From Clostridiales bacterium (GTDB taxonomy: Bacteria > Bacillota > Clostridia > Oscillospirales > Oscillospiraceae), in NCBI GenBank assembly GCA_019420945.1, contig JAHZGF010000007.1, positions 1 through 21,082 of the forward strand: a DNA stretch of 21,082 bases, in the 5' to 3' direction. A program made the translations under genes and the position numbers. This document shows, piece by piece, positions 6,294 to 14,628 of the stretch. The notes below the pieces were generated by a model. It was not told the origin of the DNA. It searched no databases and worked only from the letters and a program-made list of their open reading frames with translations. Each line of letters begins with the position of its first letter. The first letter of the stretch is position 1.

Positions 6294-7031
6294 TTAAGAA
6301 AAGTCCTTTCTTACGGCCTCGCCACTCAATAAACGGATTGCATTATTGCAGCATAGCATCGCCGCATAGTCGGCACCGTATTTTTTGCTGATGTAATTGA
6401 AACATTCCAGCATTTCAGGTGGGCGAGACGTACAGTTGTGTGCATCTGAGGAAAAAAGATCGATCAGTCCGAGGGACAACAGCTTCCGGCATTGACGCTG
6501 AACAAGTAAGCCAAACCCGCGGAACAGGGACTGTGTATCTGCTTGGAGCACCACGCCATCGTGCCAGAACGCTTGAATCGCAGGAATTCTTCCATGCAGG
6601 GATCGATAGCGCTCGACATGGGCAAGAATGGGGATATAGCCTGCGTTGAGCAATGCATGAAGGCCATTTCCAATTGCTTTTTCGGGTGCTGTTTCCGAAA
6701 AGTCCACCAGCACATATCTGGTCCCGTTGACCGTTCTGCAAACACCTTGCCTCAGCCAAGTCACACATTCCGGTTCATACCGAAGTTCATTTCCCAAATA
6801 CAGCGCCATGTCTGGATATGTTTTCTGCACATAGCTCGACAAGCGCTTAAATGCCGCAGTTACCTTATCATAATTGTCTCCAAAGTATCCTGGGTGGAAA
6901 TGAGGTGTACAGCAAAGCACCCGTGTGCCAGCTTGATAAGCCGCATCTAAAATGGCATGCATCTCATCTTCGTCTTTTGCACCGTCATCCACTCCAAACA
7001 AAAGATGTATGTGAATATCTGCAAGCCCCAT
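6294..7031 (-). CDS. cpsB: CpsB/YwqE-type PHP-domain protein-tyrosine phosphatase
   Basis: This is a metal-dependent phosphatase that removes phosphate from the CpsD kinase tail. The 245-residue length suits the PHP-type Gram-positive family, not the low-molecular-weight Wzb type. Metal-binding motifs are DIHIHLLFGVDDGA at the N terminus, CCTPHFHPGYF around residue 40, PILAHVERYRSL in the middle and LFSSDAHNC near residue 195. A GGAAGG site lies 8 nt before the ATG, which directly abuts the capG stop. The neighbouring cpsC and cpsD complete the kinase-phosphatase cycle. Confidence 0.92.
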   Translation of the reverse strand: MGLADIHIHLLFGVDDGAKDEDEMHAILDAAYQAGTRVLCCTPHFHPGYFGDNYDKVTAAFKRLSSYVQKTYPDMALYLGNELRYEPECVTWLRQGVCRTVNGTRYVLVDFSETAPEKAIGNGLHALLNAGYIPILAHVERYRSLHGRIPAIQAFWHDGVVLQADTQSLFRGFGLLVQRQCRKLLSLGLIDLFSSDAHNCTSRPPEMLECFNYISKKYGADYAAMLCCNNAIRLLSGEAVRKDFS

Positions 7032-8177
7032 TTATCCGTCCTTCCTCCATACCATTTTATTCACGATGCCCGTGTAGCTCTGAATGATTCTGGCGACCTT
7101 CATGGACACATTTTCAGCGGTATAATCCGCCACCGGCGTACCAAAGCATTCCGCCCGCTGCATCCCGACAGCCATCTCCACCGCCTGAAGGAGGGGCTCT
7201 GCGTCGATTCCGGCGAGTACAAAGCAGCCCGCGTCCAGCGCCTCGGGGCGCTCAGTGGAGGTGCGGATGCTGACTGCCGGGAACGGCTTACCGACAGACA
7301 GGAAGAAACTGCTCTCCTCCGGCAGCGTTCCGCTGTCGGAAACCACCGCAAAGGCGTTCATCTGCAGGCAGTTGTAATCATGAAAGCCCAGCGGCTCGTG
7401 GGCAATCACGCGGCTGTCCAGCTGGAAGCCCGTCGCTTCGAGCCGCTTCCGGCTCCTTGGATGGCAAGAGTAAAGGATTGGCATGTCGTACTTTTCCGCC
7501 ATGGCATTGACCGCTGTGAACAGTTGGACAAAATTGCGATCCGTATCGATGTTCTCCTCCCGATGGGCCGAGAGCAGAATGTACTGTCCCTTGGTCAGAC
7601 CCAGACGCCGGTGGATATCACTTCCTTCGATCTTGTCCAAATTGGCGTGCAACACCTCTGCCATGGGACTGCCGGTCACGAAGGTGCGCTCCTTTGGCAG
7701 TCCACACTCCATCAGATACCGGCGTGCGTGCTCTGAATAGCAGAGATTGACATCGCTGATGATATCCACGATGCGGCGGTTCGTCTCCTCCGGCAGGCAC
7801 TCATCCTTGCAGCGGTTGCCCGCCTCCATATGGAAGATCGGGATGTGCAGTCGCTTTGCGCCAATCACGGAAAGGCAGGAATTGGTGTCGCCCAGAACCA
7901 ACACTGCGTCCGGCCTGACCTGCACCATCAGCTTATAGGACTTCTCGATGATATTCCCGATGGTGGCGCCGAGGTCGTCGCCTACGGCATTCAAATAATA
8001 GTCCGGCGCCCGGAGGCCGAGATCGTCAAAAAACACCTGATTGAGGGTGTAGTCGTAGTTCTGACCGGTGTGGACCAGAATCTGCTCAAAGTACCGGTCG
8101 CAGCACTTTATGGTGGCGGACAGCCGGATGATCTCCGGCCGCGTACCGATGATCGTCATCAGCTTCAGCTTTCCCAT
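7032..8177 (-). CDS. capG: UDP-L-FucNAc-forming 2-epimerase (non-hydrolysing, WecB-like)
   Basis: As the third enzyme of the L-FucNAc route it inverts C2 of UDP-2-acetamido-2,6-dideoxy-L-talose, giving UDP-N-acetyl-L-fucosamine. The 381-residue protein carries family motifs TIIGTRPEIIRLS (residues 8-20), LVHTGQNYD, FHMEAGNRCKDECLPEETNRR and SDSGTLPEESSF. WecB itself acts on UDP-GlcNAc and is highly similar, so the CapG/FnlC call depends on the upstream capE and capF. AGGAGG lies 7 nt before the ATG, and the capF stop is 2 nt upstream of that ATG. The segment is visibly more GC-rich than the glycosyltransferase genes. Confidence 0.88.
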   Translation of the reverse strand: MGKLKLMTIIGTRPEIIRLSATIKCCDRYFEQILVHTGQNYDYTLNQVFFDDLGLRAPDYYLNAVGDDLGATIGNIIEKSYKLMVQVRPDAVLVLGDTNSCLSVIGAKRLHIPIFHMEAGNRCKDECLPEETNRRIVDIISDVNLCYSEHARRYLMECGLPKERTFVTGSPMAEVLHANLDKIEGSDIHRRLGLTKGQYILLSAHREENIDTDRNFVQLFTAVNAMAEKYDMPILYSCHPRSRKRLEATGFQLDSRVIAHEPLGFHDYNCLQMNAFAVVSDSGTLPEESSFFLSVGKPFPAVSIRTSTERPEALDAGCFVLAGIDAEPLLQAVEMAVGMQRAECFGTPVADYTAENVSMKVARIIQSYTGIVNKMVWRKDG

Positions 8178-8179
8178 TG

Positions 8180-9346
8180 CTACACCTCCTCAAAGTAGGT
8201 ATCCGGATGGCTGGGGTCAAACTGCTCGTTGGCCCACATGACTGTCACCAGATTTTCCGTCTCACTCAGATTGATAATGTTATGGGTATAGCCCGGCAGC
8301 ATATGGACAGCCTGGATCCGGTCACCGCTGACCTCGAATTCGATTTTTTCATTGGAGCCGATTTGGCGTTCCTGGATCAGCCCGTGTCCGGCCACGACCA
8401 TGAAGAATTCCCATTTGCTGTTGTGCCAGTGCTGCCCTTTGGTGATGCCGGGCTTTGAAATGTTCACAGAGACCTGGCCGCAGGAGGCAGTTTTCAGCAG
8501 TTCTGTGAAGCTGCCGCGCTCGTCCACATTCATCTTCAGCGGGAACGCAATTTTCTCCGGCGGCAGATAGGAAAGATAGGTGCTGTAGAGTTTCTTCTCA
8601 AAGCTGCCCTCCGGGATCTCCGGGAGCAGCAGTGTATGCGGCTGGTCGTGGAAGGTATGGAGCAGTCGAACGATCTCACCCAGCGTCACGCGGCGGCTGA
8701 CCGGAACACTACAATACGCCCCATCCGTCCGGTAGGGATGGCCCTCCATGGCATTCAGGATCTCGTCGATTAGGTCGTCAACGTAGACCAGTTCCAATTC
8801 AACTGTTGGATCTGAAACAGTGATAGGCTCCTCCCGTGCGATATGATGGCAGAAGGTCGCCACCGCGGAATTATAGTTGGGGCGGCACCACTTGCCGAAC
8901 AGGTTCGGCAGGCGGTAGATTATCCCGGCTGCGCCGGTTTCCTCGCCGTAAGCGAGGAGCAGCTCCTCCGCCGCTTTTTTGGACTGTCCGTAGGGACTTC
9001 CGGCATACCGTCCGGCCAGACTGGCCTGAATGGAGGAGGAGAGCAATACCGGGCAACGGTTACCGCTTTCCCGAAGCATCTCCAACAGGGTACGGGTGAA
9101 GTCCGTGTTTCCAGCCGCAAATTCTCCCGGATCCTGGGGCCGGTTCACGCCAGCCAGGTGAACCACGAAATCCGCCTTTTGGCAGTAGCCCACCAGGGTT
9201 TCAGCCGAAGTATCCCGCGTACACAAAAGAATTTCCTCGATTTGCAGCGCGGGCCGGGTCCTGTCTCTGCGATCCTTGATGGTGGAAAGGCGCTGCGTCA
9301 GATTCTTCCCGACAAATCCGTTTGCGCCGGTGATCAGTACATTCAT
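8180..9346 (-). CDS. capF: CapF-like reductase/epimerase with a C-terminal cupin
   Basis: CapF (FnlB/WbjC) is the bifunctional second enzyme of UDP-L-FucNAc synthesis: the cupin acts in C3 epimerisation and the SDR domain reduces C4. The 388 residues show an N-terminal Rossmann motif (LITGANGFVGKNL, 4-16) and the YGQSKKAAEE active-site segment around residue 119. Residues about 275-388 form a cupin with metal-ligand-type motifs GQHWHNSKWEFF and PGYTHNI. This two-domain order is specific to CapF. Its ATG shares one base with the capE TGA (TGATG), so translation is probably coupled. Confidence 0.93.
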   Translation of the reverse strand: MNVLITGANGFVGKNLTQRLSTIKDRRDRTRPALQIEEILLCTRDTSAETLVGYCQKADFVVHLAGVNRPQDPGEFAAGNTDFTRTLLEMLRESGNRCPVLLSSSIQASLAGRYAGSPYGQSKKAAEELLLAYGEETGAAGIIYRLPNLFGKWCRPNYNSAVATFCHHIAREEPITVSDPTVELELVYVDDLIDEILNAMEGHPYRTDGAYCSVPVSRRVTLGEIVRLLHTFHDQPHTLLLPEIPEGSFEKKLYSTYLSYLPPEKIAFPLKMNVDERGSFTELLKTASCGQVSVNISKPGITKGQHWHNSKWEFFMVVAGHGLIQERQIGSNEKIEFEVSGDRIQAVHMLPGYTHNIINLSETENLVTVMWANEQFDPSHPDTYFEEV

Positions 9347-10374
9347 CAGCAGGTTCCTCCGAACAGCTTCAGCTTTAGAAGAAGCTGTTTCATTTCCTCC
9401 ACATTCAGCCGGTGCGTATTGTGAGAGGTATACTGCTCGATTTTACCGAACTCCGGATTTCCCTTGCTGAAATAGTTGTCATAGTTCAGATCTCGATTAT
9501 CTGCCGGAATGCGGAAGAAGCCGGGCAGATCTTCCGCCCGCATCATTTCCTCTGCAGTGACCAGCACCTCAAAGAGCTTTTCGCCATGTCGCGTTCCGAT
9601 GATCGTCGTGCCAAGGTCGGAGTGTTTCAGCTCCAGCACAGCCTGTGCCAGCGTCTCGATGGTTGCGGCAGGGGCCTTCTGCACGAACAGGTCGCCCTGT
9701 TCGCCATGCTCAAAGGCATAAAGCACAAGATCTACGGCATCGCTGAGCGTCATCATGAAACGGGTCATATTGGGATTCGTGATTGTCAGAGGCTTTCCCT
9801 CGTCGATACGGTCGCAGAACAGCGGAATGACCGAGCCACGGGAGGCCATGACGTTGCCGTACCGAGTCAAACACAGAACCGGATCCCCAGGCAGCATCTG
9901 TCTGGAGCGGGCAATCACATTCTTCTCCATAACAGCCTTCGTCATGCCCATAGCGTTGATGGGATAGGCAGCCTTGTCCGTGGACAGGAAGATGGCCTTC
10001 TTCACATGGTTGGCTACACAGGCGGAAATCACATTGTCGGAACCGGCTACATTGGTTTTGACCGCTTCCATAGGATAGAACTCGCAGGAGGGCACCTGCT
10101 TCAAAGCTGCGGCATGAAATACATAGTCCACACCACGGAACGCATTCAGAATGGAGTTGTAATCCCGCACATCGCCTATGTAGAACTTAATCTTTTCCGC
10201 ATACTGCGGATACAGCTCCTGATAGGTGTGCCGCATATCATCCTGCTTCTTCTCATCCCGTGAGAGAATGCGGATTTCTGCAATGTCGGTGGTCAGGAAG
10301 CGGCGCAGCACAGCGTTGCCAAAGGAGCCTGTCCCACCGGTAATGAGCAGTATTTTATCTTTGAACGATATCAT
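9346..10374 (-). CDS. capE: CapE-like UDP-GlcNAc 4,6-dehydratase/epimerase
   Basis: CapE (FnlA/WbjB) starts UDP-L-FucNAc synthesis by 4,6-dehydration and epimerisation of UDP-GlcNAc. The 342-residue SDR protein has GGTGSFGNAVL (13-23), the D-V-R-D segment (IGDVRDYNSI), FHAAALKQVPSCEFYPMEA and STDKAAYPINAMGMTK. In that last segment the usual catalytic YxxxK is replaced by MxxxK, a known CapE feature. The absence of a membrane anchor separates it from CapD/PglF. AAGGAG inside the end of the flippase gene lies 9 nt before the ATG. It is directly followed by capF and capG, which fixes the pathway. Confidence 0.93.
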   Translation of the reverse strand: MISFKDKILLITGGTGSFGNAVLRRFLTTDIAEIRILSRDEKKQDDMRHTYQELYPQYAEKIKFYIGDVRDYNSILNAFRGVDYVFHAAALKQVPSCEFYPMEAVKTNVAGSDNVISACVANHVKKAIFLSTDKAAYPINAMGMTKAVMEKNVIARSRQMLPGDPVLCLTRYGNVMASRGSVIPLFCDRIDEGKPLTITNPNMTRFMMTLSDAVDLVLYAFEHGEQGDLFVQKAPAATIETLAQAVLELKHSDLGTTIIGTRHGEKLFEVLVTAEEMMRAEDLPGFFRIPADNRDLNYDNYFSKGNPEFGKIEQYTSHNTHRLNVEEMKQLLLKLKLFGGTC

Positions 10375-10380
10375 CTGGTC

Positions 10381-11691
10381 TTACTCCTTTGTATGATTTC
10401 TTTGCTTTTCAGGCAGCACGCCGCGCAAAAGTACGGCATCCAGCATTAGTTTTGTATTTGGACGCAGCGGACGAATCAGCGCAGGAAGCAGGATCGTTGT
10501 CGAAGCCTGGGTGATCAGCGAGGCCGCAGCAGCCCCGGACGCTCCCCACGACGGTATCAGCGCGAAGTTCAGCACAACATTAAGTGCAGCCGCACTGATA
10601 TACAGGTATTTCAGGTATTTCTGCCTGTTTTCACACACCATCCATGCGTTTCTGGCAACACCGAGATAGGAAAACGCCGTGTACCAGACCACGATGCGCA
10701 AAGGTCCGACTGCCGGTAAATAGATTTTTCCATAGAGAATCAAAATAAATGGCTTTGCAACAAGGCAGATCATTGCGGACACAAACAGGGATACATAAAA
10801 AACAATTGCGTAGAGCTGCCGGTTCTTCCGTTCATAGCGCAGGCGATCTTTCTGAAAGCTCTGCACAATCTCCGGATAAAGGGAGTCAATGATTGCAGAG
10901 AGAATAAAGGCCCATGAAACGCTGACCGTCGAAGCAAGGGAATAATGTCCAACGGCATCTGCGCCAAGCATCTGCTTGAGCATCAGCTTATCTGTACAGG
11001 CATAGATGGAAACCATCAGCCCGGCTATGATAAAACTGTTGCTGCTTTGAAGAAGCTCCTTTGCTTTTTTCAGAGAGTAATGAAATCTCGTACCGCCATT
11101 TTTGAAATAAGCAATCAGCAAAAACGCTGCGAGTACGATGTAATCCAATGCACTTGCAACGGCGAACCATTCCACGCTTTTCCCAAGTGCGAGCAAAATG
11201 ATTTTGTACACAGACATTGCCGCATACGAAACGAGTTCGGCAATGGCGGAATACTTGGACTGAAGCCTGGCCTGAAACCAGTAGTTTAGGGTATCAAACA
11301 CCTGAAAAATGAGGCCGATGCTGTAGAGCGCCACAACCACAACGGTAAGACGTTCTCCTCTATCCACGACACTGACAATACCGATGATTGCCAATGCAGA
11401 CAGCAGACTTGACATAGCCCGCAGCAACAGTGTCGTTCCAATCGTTTCACCCTGCTGATCCGGATGATCCACAAAGTTCTTGACGATCACGCTGTTGATG
11501 CCAAGCGTACAGAGCGAGGCAAAGAATGTCGCATATGCCGCCGCGTAATTGATCAGTCCGTAATTGCTTGGGCCAAGATAGCGCGCCGCAAAAATACCAA
11601 CGACAAAGGCCAGCAGCTTGTTCGCCACTTTGCCGCCGATGATCCATCCGGCATTTTTAACAACTTTATTCTTTCTGAGCGACTGCAGCAA
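10381..11691 (-). CDS. wzx: Wzx-type oligosaccharide flippase
   Basis: This MOP-superfamily membrane protein probably flips undecaprenyl-linked repeat units to the outer face. The roughly 436 residues contain 12 or more hydrophobic helices and the family N terminus KNAGWIIGGKVANKLLAFVVGIFAARYLGPSNYGLINYA. There is no ATG near the start. The first in-frame TTG (11700) is only 1 nt from AAGGAG, while the TTG at 11691 is 10 nt away, so the latter is chosen with moderate confidence. It overlaps the acyltransferase gene by about 26 bp. It implies Wzx/Wzy-type assembly, although no Wzy is present here. Confidence 0.88.
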   Translation of the reverse strand: MLQSLRKNKVVKNAGWIIGGKVANKLLAFVVGIFAARYLGPSNYGLINYAAAYATFFASLCTLGINSVIVKNFVDHPDQQGETIGTTLLLRAMSSLLSALAIIGIVSVVDRGERLTVVVVALYSIGLIFQVFDTLNYWFQARLQSKYSAIAELVSYAAMSVYKIILLALGKSVEWFAVASALDYIVLAAFLLIAYFKNGGTRFHYSLKKAKELLQSSNSFIIAGLMVSIYACTDKLMLKQMLGADAVGHYSLASTVSVSWAFILSAIIDSLYPEIVQSFQKDRLRYERKNRQLYAIVFYVSLFVSAMICLVAKPFILILYGKIYLPAVGPLRIVVWYTAFSYLGVARNAWMVCENRQKYLKYLYISAAALNVVLNFALIPSWGASGAAAASLITQASTTILLPALIRPLRPNTKLMLDAVLLRGVLPEKQRNHTKE

Positions 11692-12190
11692 AATCTTCAA
11701 ACTCCTTCACCACTTTAGCTGGGACACCGGCCACCAGTGTATCCGCCGGCACATCCGTGGAAACACAGGCACAGGCTGCGATCATACTTCCATCTCCGAT
11801 GCTCGTATTCAATAGGAGGGTGGATCGGCCGCCGATCCATACGCCACTGCCTACCGTAATATGATAGGATTCGCCTTTGCCTGCCCGTCTGTTGTGGTCG
11901 CCCATCTGGTGTCCACCTGTCAGGAAAGTGACATCCGGAGCAATATCGCAGTTATCTCCAATCGTTACTATCCCATTTCCATGAACAGCGAGATTGCATC
12001 CGATCCAACAATTTGCGCCAATGCGAAGCGTCCCTGTATTGTGAATCGGCCCGACGATTTTGGTATTTTCTCCGATCTCATAGCCAATGGAACGAAGAAG
12101 ATTCCTCTTTGCGGGGAAGAAACGTGTTCCGGTCAAAACATGATTGACCATGTAAATTACAATTCGTTTTTTGATAGACTTCAACTTCAT
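11666..12190 (-). CDS. Hexapeptide-repeat acyltransferase
   Basis: This is a 174-residue left-handed beta-helix transferase of the maltose/galactoside or serine acetyltransferase type. It most likely O-acetylates a sugar of the repeat unit using acetyl-CoA. Hexapeptide turns run from about residue 35 (IGENTKIVGPIHNTGTLRIG) to residue 155 (LVAGVPAKVVKEF), and the catalytic His lies in LTGGHQMGDH. The ATG at 12190 overlaps the preceding glycosyltransferase stop as ATGA. A longer in-frame start at 12325 would overlap that gene by 139 bp and adds residues that match no family member I know. The exact acceptor is unknown. Confidence 0.87.
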   Translation of the reverse strand: MKLKSIKKRIVIYMVNHVLTGTRFFPAKRNLLRSIGYEIGENTKIVGPIHNTGTLRIGANCWIGCNLAVHGNGIVTIGDNCDIAPDVTFLTGGHQMGDHNRRAGKGESYHITVGSGVWIGGRSTLLLNTSIGDGSMIAACACVSTDVPADTLVAGVPAKVVKEFEDFAAVAQKE

Positions 12191-13335
12191 CTTTGATACC
12201 AGTCCTCCCGCAGCGACTTTGCGGGGCTGCATGGGCCGTTCGCAAACAAGCCGGAAGCGTCTGTACCGTTCAAAAGGGCCTGCGATAGCTGCAAAAAACG
12301 CTTTGCGGCAACCTCCGCGTTCCACAATTCTGTAATCGTCTGGTACGCCGCTTTTCCGAAGCTATACTGCATCGTCGTATTTTCAAGAAGCCGTCGTACC
12401 TTTTCATAAAGCTCCTGAATATTGCCGGAGTGATAGACGCTTCCGTTCACGCCATCATTGACAAGGTAAGGTGTTGCCCCGGCTGCATCGCTGGCAACCA
12501 CCGCACAGCCGCTGTTCATGGCCTCGTTTAACACAGCGCCCCAGCCCTCTTGGCGGTCACTCGTGAATAAGCAGATGCCTGCGCTTTCCATATGACGGCG
12601 CACGGCTTCCGGAGACATGGCTCCAAGGAATCGTATATTGGTTTCCAGCAGCCCAGCATCTGAAGCCTGCCGCTTGAGCTGCTGCTCCATCTCACCGGTA
12701 CCGATCATCTCAATTTTGAAGCAGCATCCTGCATCACGGAGTCTCTTTGCAACCTCAATCACATCGTCCGGATGCTTCCAGTCCAAGAAGCGTCCACACC
12801 ACAAAATGGTTGCTTTTGCTTTGCGGTCAATCAAGTCATCAATGCTGGGATACCGTATCGTCTCCGGGAAATAGCCCCATTTATAGCACCGACCGCGGAA
12901 AAGGCCGAATTTTGCATAATCCCCCGCAGTATAGGCGCTGGCACAGAGCATATATGCCTTTCGCCACGGTGGATTGCAAGCGTGCCAGTGGAAAAATCGT
13001 TTTGGATATTTGAGAAGTGAATTTCCTGTTTTTAAGATTCGCTCGGAATATCGAAAAAACAATTTGGCCTTTTTGCCGTATTCCTTTGTCTGACGCTCTG
13101 GAAAGGAACCAGCTATCAAAACATCCAGATTATTTAATTGCTTCTGAACTTCTTGGTCTGCCATCGAACAGGTATACGGACGCACCAAATCATTTCCCCA
13201 GCCGAGGTTCTTTCTCTCCGCATCCATCTCTTTATGCGCCACGAAGCAATAGTTGTGATTTGTCAATTCATAGAGAGCATCGGATAGGGGGATCTGATGA
13301 TGCGTAAAGTAGTTACTGCAAAAAAGAATTCTCAT
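12187..13335 (-). CDS. GT4-family glycosyltransferase
   Basis: This 382-residue GT-B fold enzyme is a probable retaining glycosyltransferase adding one sugar to the lipid-linked repeat unit at the cytoplasmic membrane face. The C-terminal donor domain is clear: ATILWCGRFLDWKHPDDVIEV around residue 190, IRFLGAMSPEAVRRHM, and the GT4 signature EGWGAVLNEAMNSGCAVVASDAAGATPYLV around residue 270. The N-terminal acceptor domain is less conserved. ATGA overlaps link it to the genes on both sides, and no clear ribosome binding site precedes it, which supports coupled translation. Donor and acceptor cannot be read from the sequence. Confidence 0.87.
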   Translation of the reverse strand: MRILFCSNYFTHHQIPLSDALYELTNHNYCFVAHKEMDAERKNLGWGNDLVRPYTCSMADQEVQKQLNNLDVLIAGSFPERQTKEYGKKAKLFFRYSERILKTGNSLLKYPKRFFHWHACNPPWRKAYMLCASAYTAGDYAKFGLFRGRCYKWGYFPETIRYPSIDDLIDRKAKATILWCGRFLDWKHPDDVIEVAKRLRDAGCCFKIEMIGTGEMEQQLKRQASDAGLLETNIRFLGAMSPEAVRRHMESAGICLFTSDRQEGWGAVLNEAMNSGCAVVASDAAGATPYLVNDGVNGSVYHSGNIQELYEKVRRLLENTTMQYSFGKAAYQTITELWNAEVAAKRFLQLSQALLNGTDASGLFANGPCSPAKSLREDWYQR

Positions 13336-14552
13336 GTAGCTATCACACGCCCTTTTCCAAAAGTAGACAAAACATTTTCATAGAGCTCGACATAGCCCTG
13401 ATACACCGTATCTTTGTCAAAACGCTCCATTTTTTTAGGTTCCGCACGCCAGTTGCTGTCTGCCACGTCTCTCACGGCATTCTCCAATGCCTGCATATCG
13501 CCCTGCGAAACCAAGCGTCCATTTCCCGGTGCTACCGTTTCAGGACAACCGTCCGTCTCATATACCACCACTGGCGTTCCGCATGCCTGGGCCTCTACCG
13601 TAGTCAGGCCAAAGGTTTCCTCATAAGTGGGATTCACAAACACATCTGCGGCAGAGTACCACTGTGCCAGCTCTGTTTGATTTACCGTGCGTAAAAGCCC
13701 CAGCACATCGGAAGGAATATCCGGCAGTTGCTTCTCGATCAGGCCAATCAAAACCACCTGATAGTCAGAGCCGAGTCGGCCAGCAAGCGTCAGCAAGTCT
13801 GGCAATCCCTTGCGTGCATTCCACGCATTTGCTACCCCGAGGACGATTTTCTTATCTTCCAGATGATACTTTTCACGCAAGCTGCTGGACTGTGGGCGGA
13901 AGATCGTACGGTCGATTCCGTTGGGAATAACGGTTCTCGGATAGTTCTGTAGGAACGACTGTGAAACCTGATCCGCAAGCCACTGCGAGGGCGTTGTGAT
14001 GGTCAGATTTTTTACACCGGTAAAGGCATTCTTTTTGCGAAGGAAGTTGCGCCTTACATCGCCCTTCCAATAGCATTGCGGATACCGGTACAGCAATTTG
14101 CAGTCCCGACACTCCGTCTGCCATTGCACACACTTGACTTGCGAGAAATGTGTGCAATGTCCGGTAAAAGTCCAGCAATCATGCAAAGTCCAAACGACGG
14201 GGATATTTGCTTCCTTCAAAAAACGGAACAGCATCTCATAATTCACATAGAAACCGTGCAGCGTGTGCAGATGGATCAGATCAGGCTGAAACGCTCTGAT
14301 CTCCCGGATTATCTTTCTGGTCGCTGCCCAGGAATATAACCCCGCATGGTCTGTGAATCGTGATACTGCGTTGTGAAAGTAATACTCCAGCTTTCCAGAC
14401 ACCTTCACTGTGTCCGCATTGTCGGTGCATGCTCCCGTTCCATATAAAGCCTTTACATCATTGCCATACTTTTTCAGCAGGTTCATAATATCAGCGATGA
14501 TTTTCCCAGTGCTTCCGGTCCCATATACCAAATTGACAAACAGCACTTTCAC
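13332..14552 (-). CDS. GT4-family glycosyltransferase, first gene of the polysaccharide operon
   Basis: This is a roughly 406-residue GT-B enzyme resembling WcaC-like transferases. The hallmark is WTLHDCWTFTGHCTHF followed by a cysteine-rich loop (CVQWQTECRDC). The GT4 donor site follows (VNPTYEETFGLTTVEAQACGTPVVVY), and the N terminus is VLFVNLVYGTGSTGKI. GTG at 14552 is chosen because GGAG lies 9 nt before it, whereas the in-frame ATG at 14561 directly abuts that GGAG; an ATG start would add three residues. Only about 25 nt separate it from the terminator T-tract upstream, so no separate promoter fits. It ends in an ATGA overlap with the next glycosyltransferase. Confidence 0.88.
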   Translation of the reverse strand: MKVLFVNLVYGTGSTGKIIADIMNLLKKYGNDVKALYGTGACTDNADTVKVSGKLEYYFHNAVSRFTDHAGLYSWAATRKIIREIRAFQPDLIHLHTLHGFYVNYEMLFRFLKEANIPVVWTLHDCWTFTGHCTHFSQVKCVQWQTECRDCKLLYRYPQCYWKGDVRRNFLRKKNAFTGVKNLTITTPSQWLADQVSQSFLQNYPRTVIPNGIDRTIFRPQSSSLREKYHLEDKKIVLGVANAWNARKGLPDLLTLAGRLGSDYQVVLIGLIEKQLPDIPSDVLGLLRTVNQTELAQWYSAADVFVNPTYEETFGLTTVEAQACGTPVVVYETDGCPETVAPGNGRLVSQGDMQALENAVRDVADSNWRAEPKKMERFDKDTVYQGYVELYENVLSTFGKGRVIAT

Positions 14553-14576
14553 TCTTCTCATCTCCGATGTTGTGTG

Positions 14577-14620
14577 ATAAAAGAGAACCGCCGAGGCGCC
14601 AAGGTGCGCCCCGGCGGTTC
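14577..14620 (-). terminator. Intrinsic terminator between the giant surface protein and the glycan operon
   Basis: A 15-bp stem with one mismatch (14620..14606 with 14599..14585) closes a 6-nt loop and is followed by TCTTTTATC on the minus strand. It lies 8 nt after the stop of the 1748-residue gene and only about 25 nt before the first glycosyltransferase start. It may be a normal terminator with partial readthrough, or an attenuator governing the glycan operon. Confidence 0.85.
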
Positions 14621-14628
14621 CAGTGTAT

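Noticed and set aside
7032..8177. Calling the 2-epimerase a plain WecB/MnaA UDP-GlcNAc 2-epimerase
   Set aside because: Sequence alone would allow it, but directly adjoining capE and capF make the L-FucNAc pathway enzyme more likely.
11666..12325. Longer acyltransferase start at 12325
   Set aside because: It would overlap the upstream glycosyltransferase by 139 bp. The ATG at 12190 gives an exact ATGA overlap and the expected family length.
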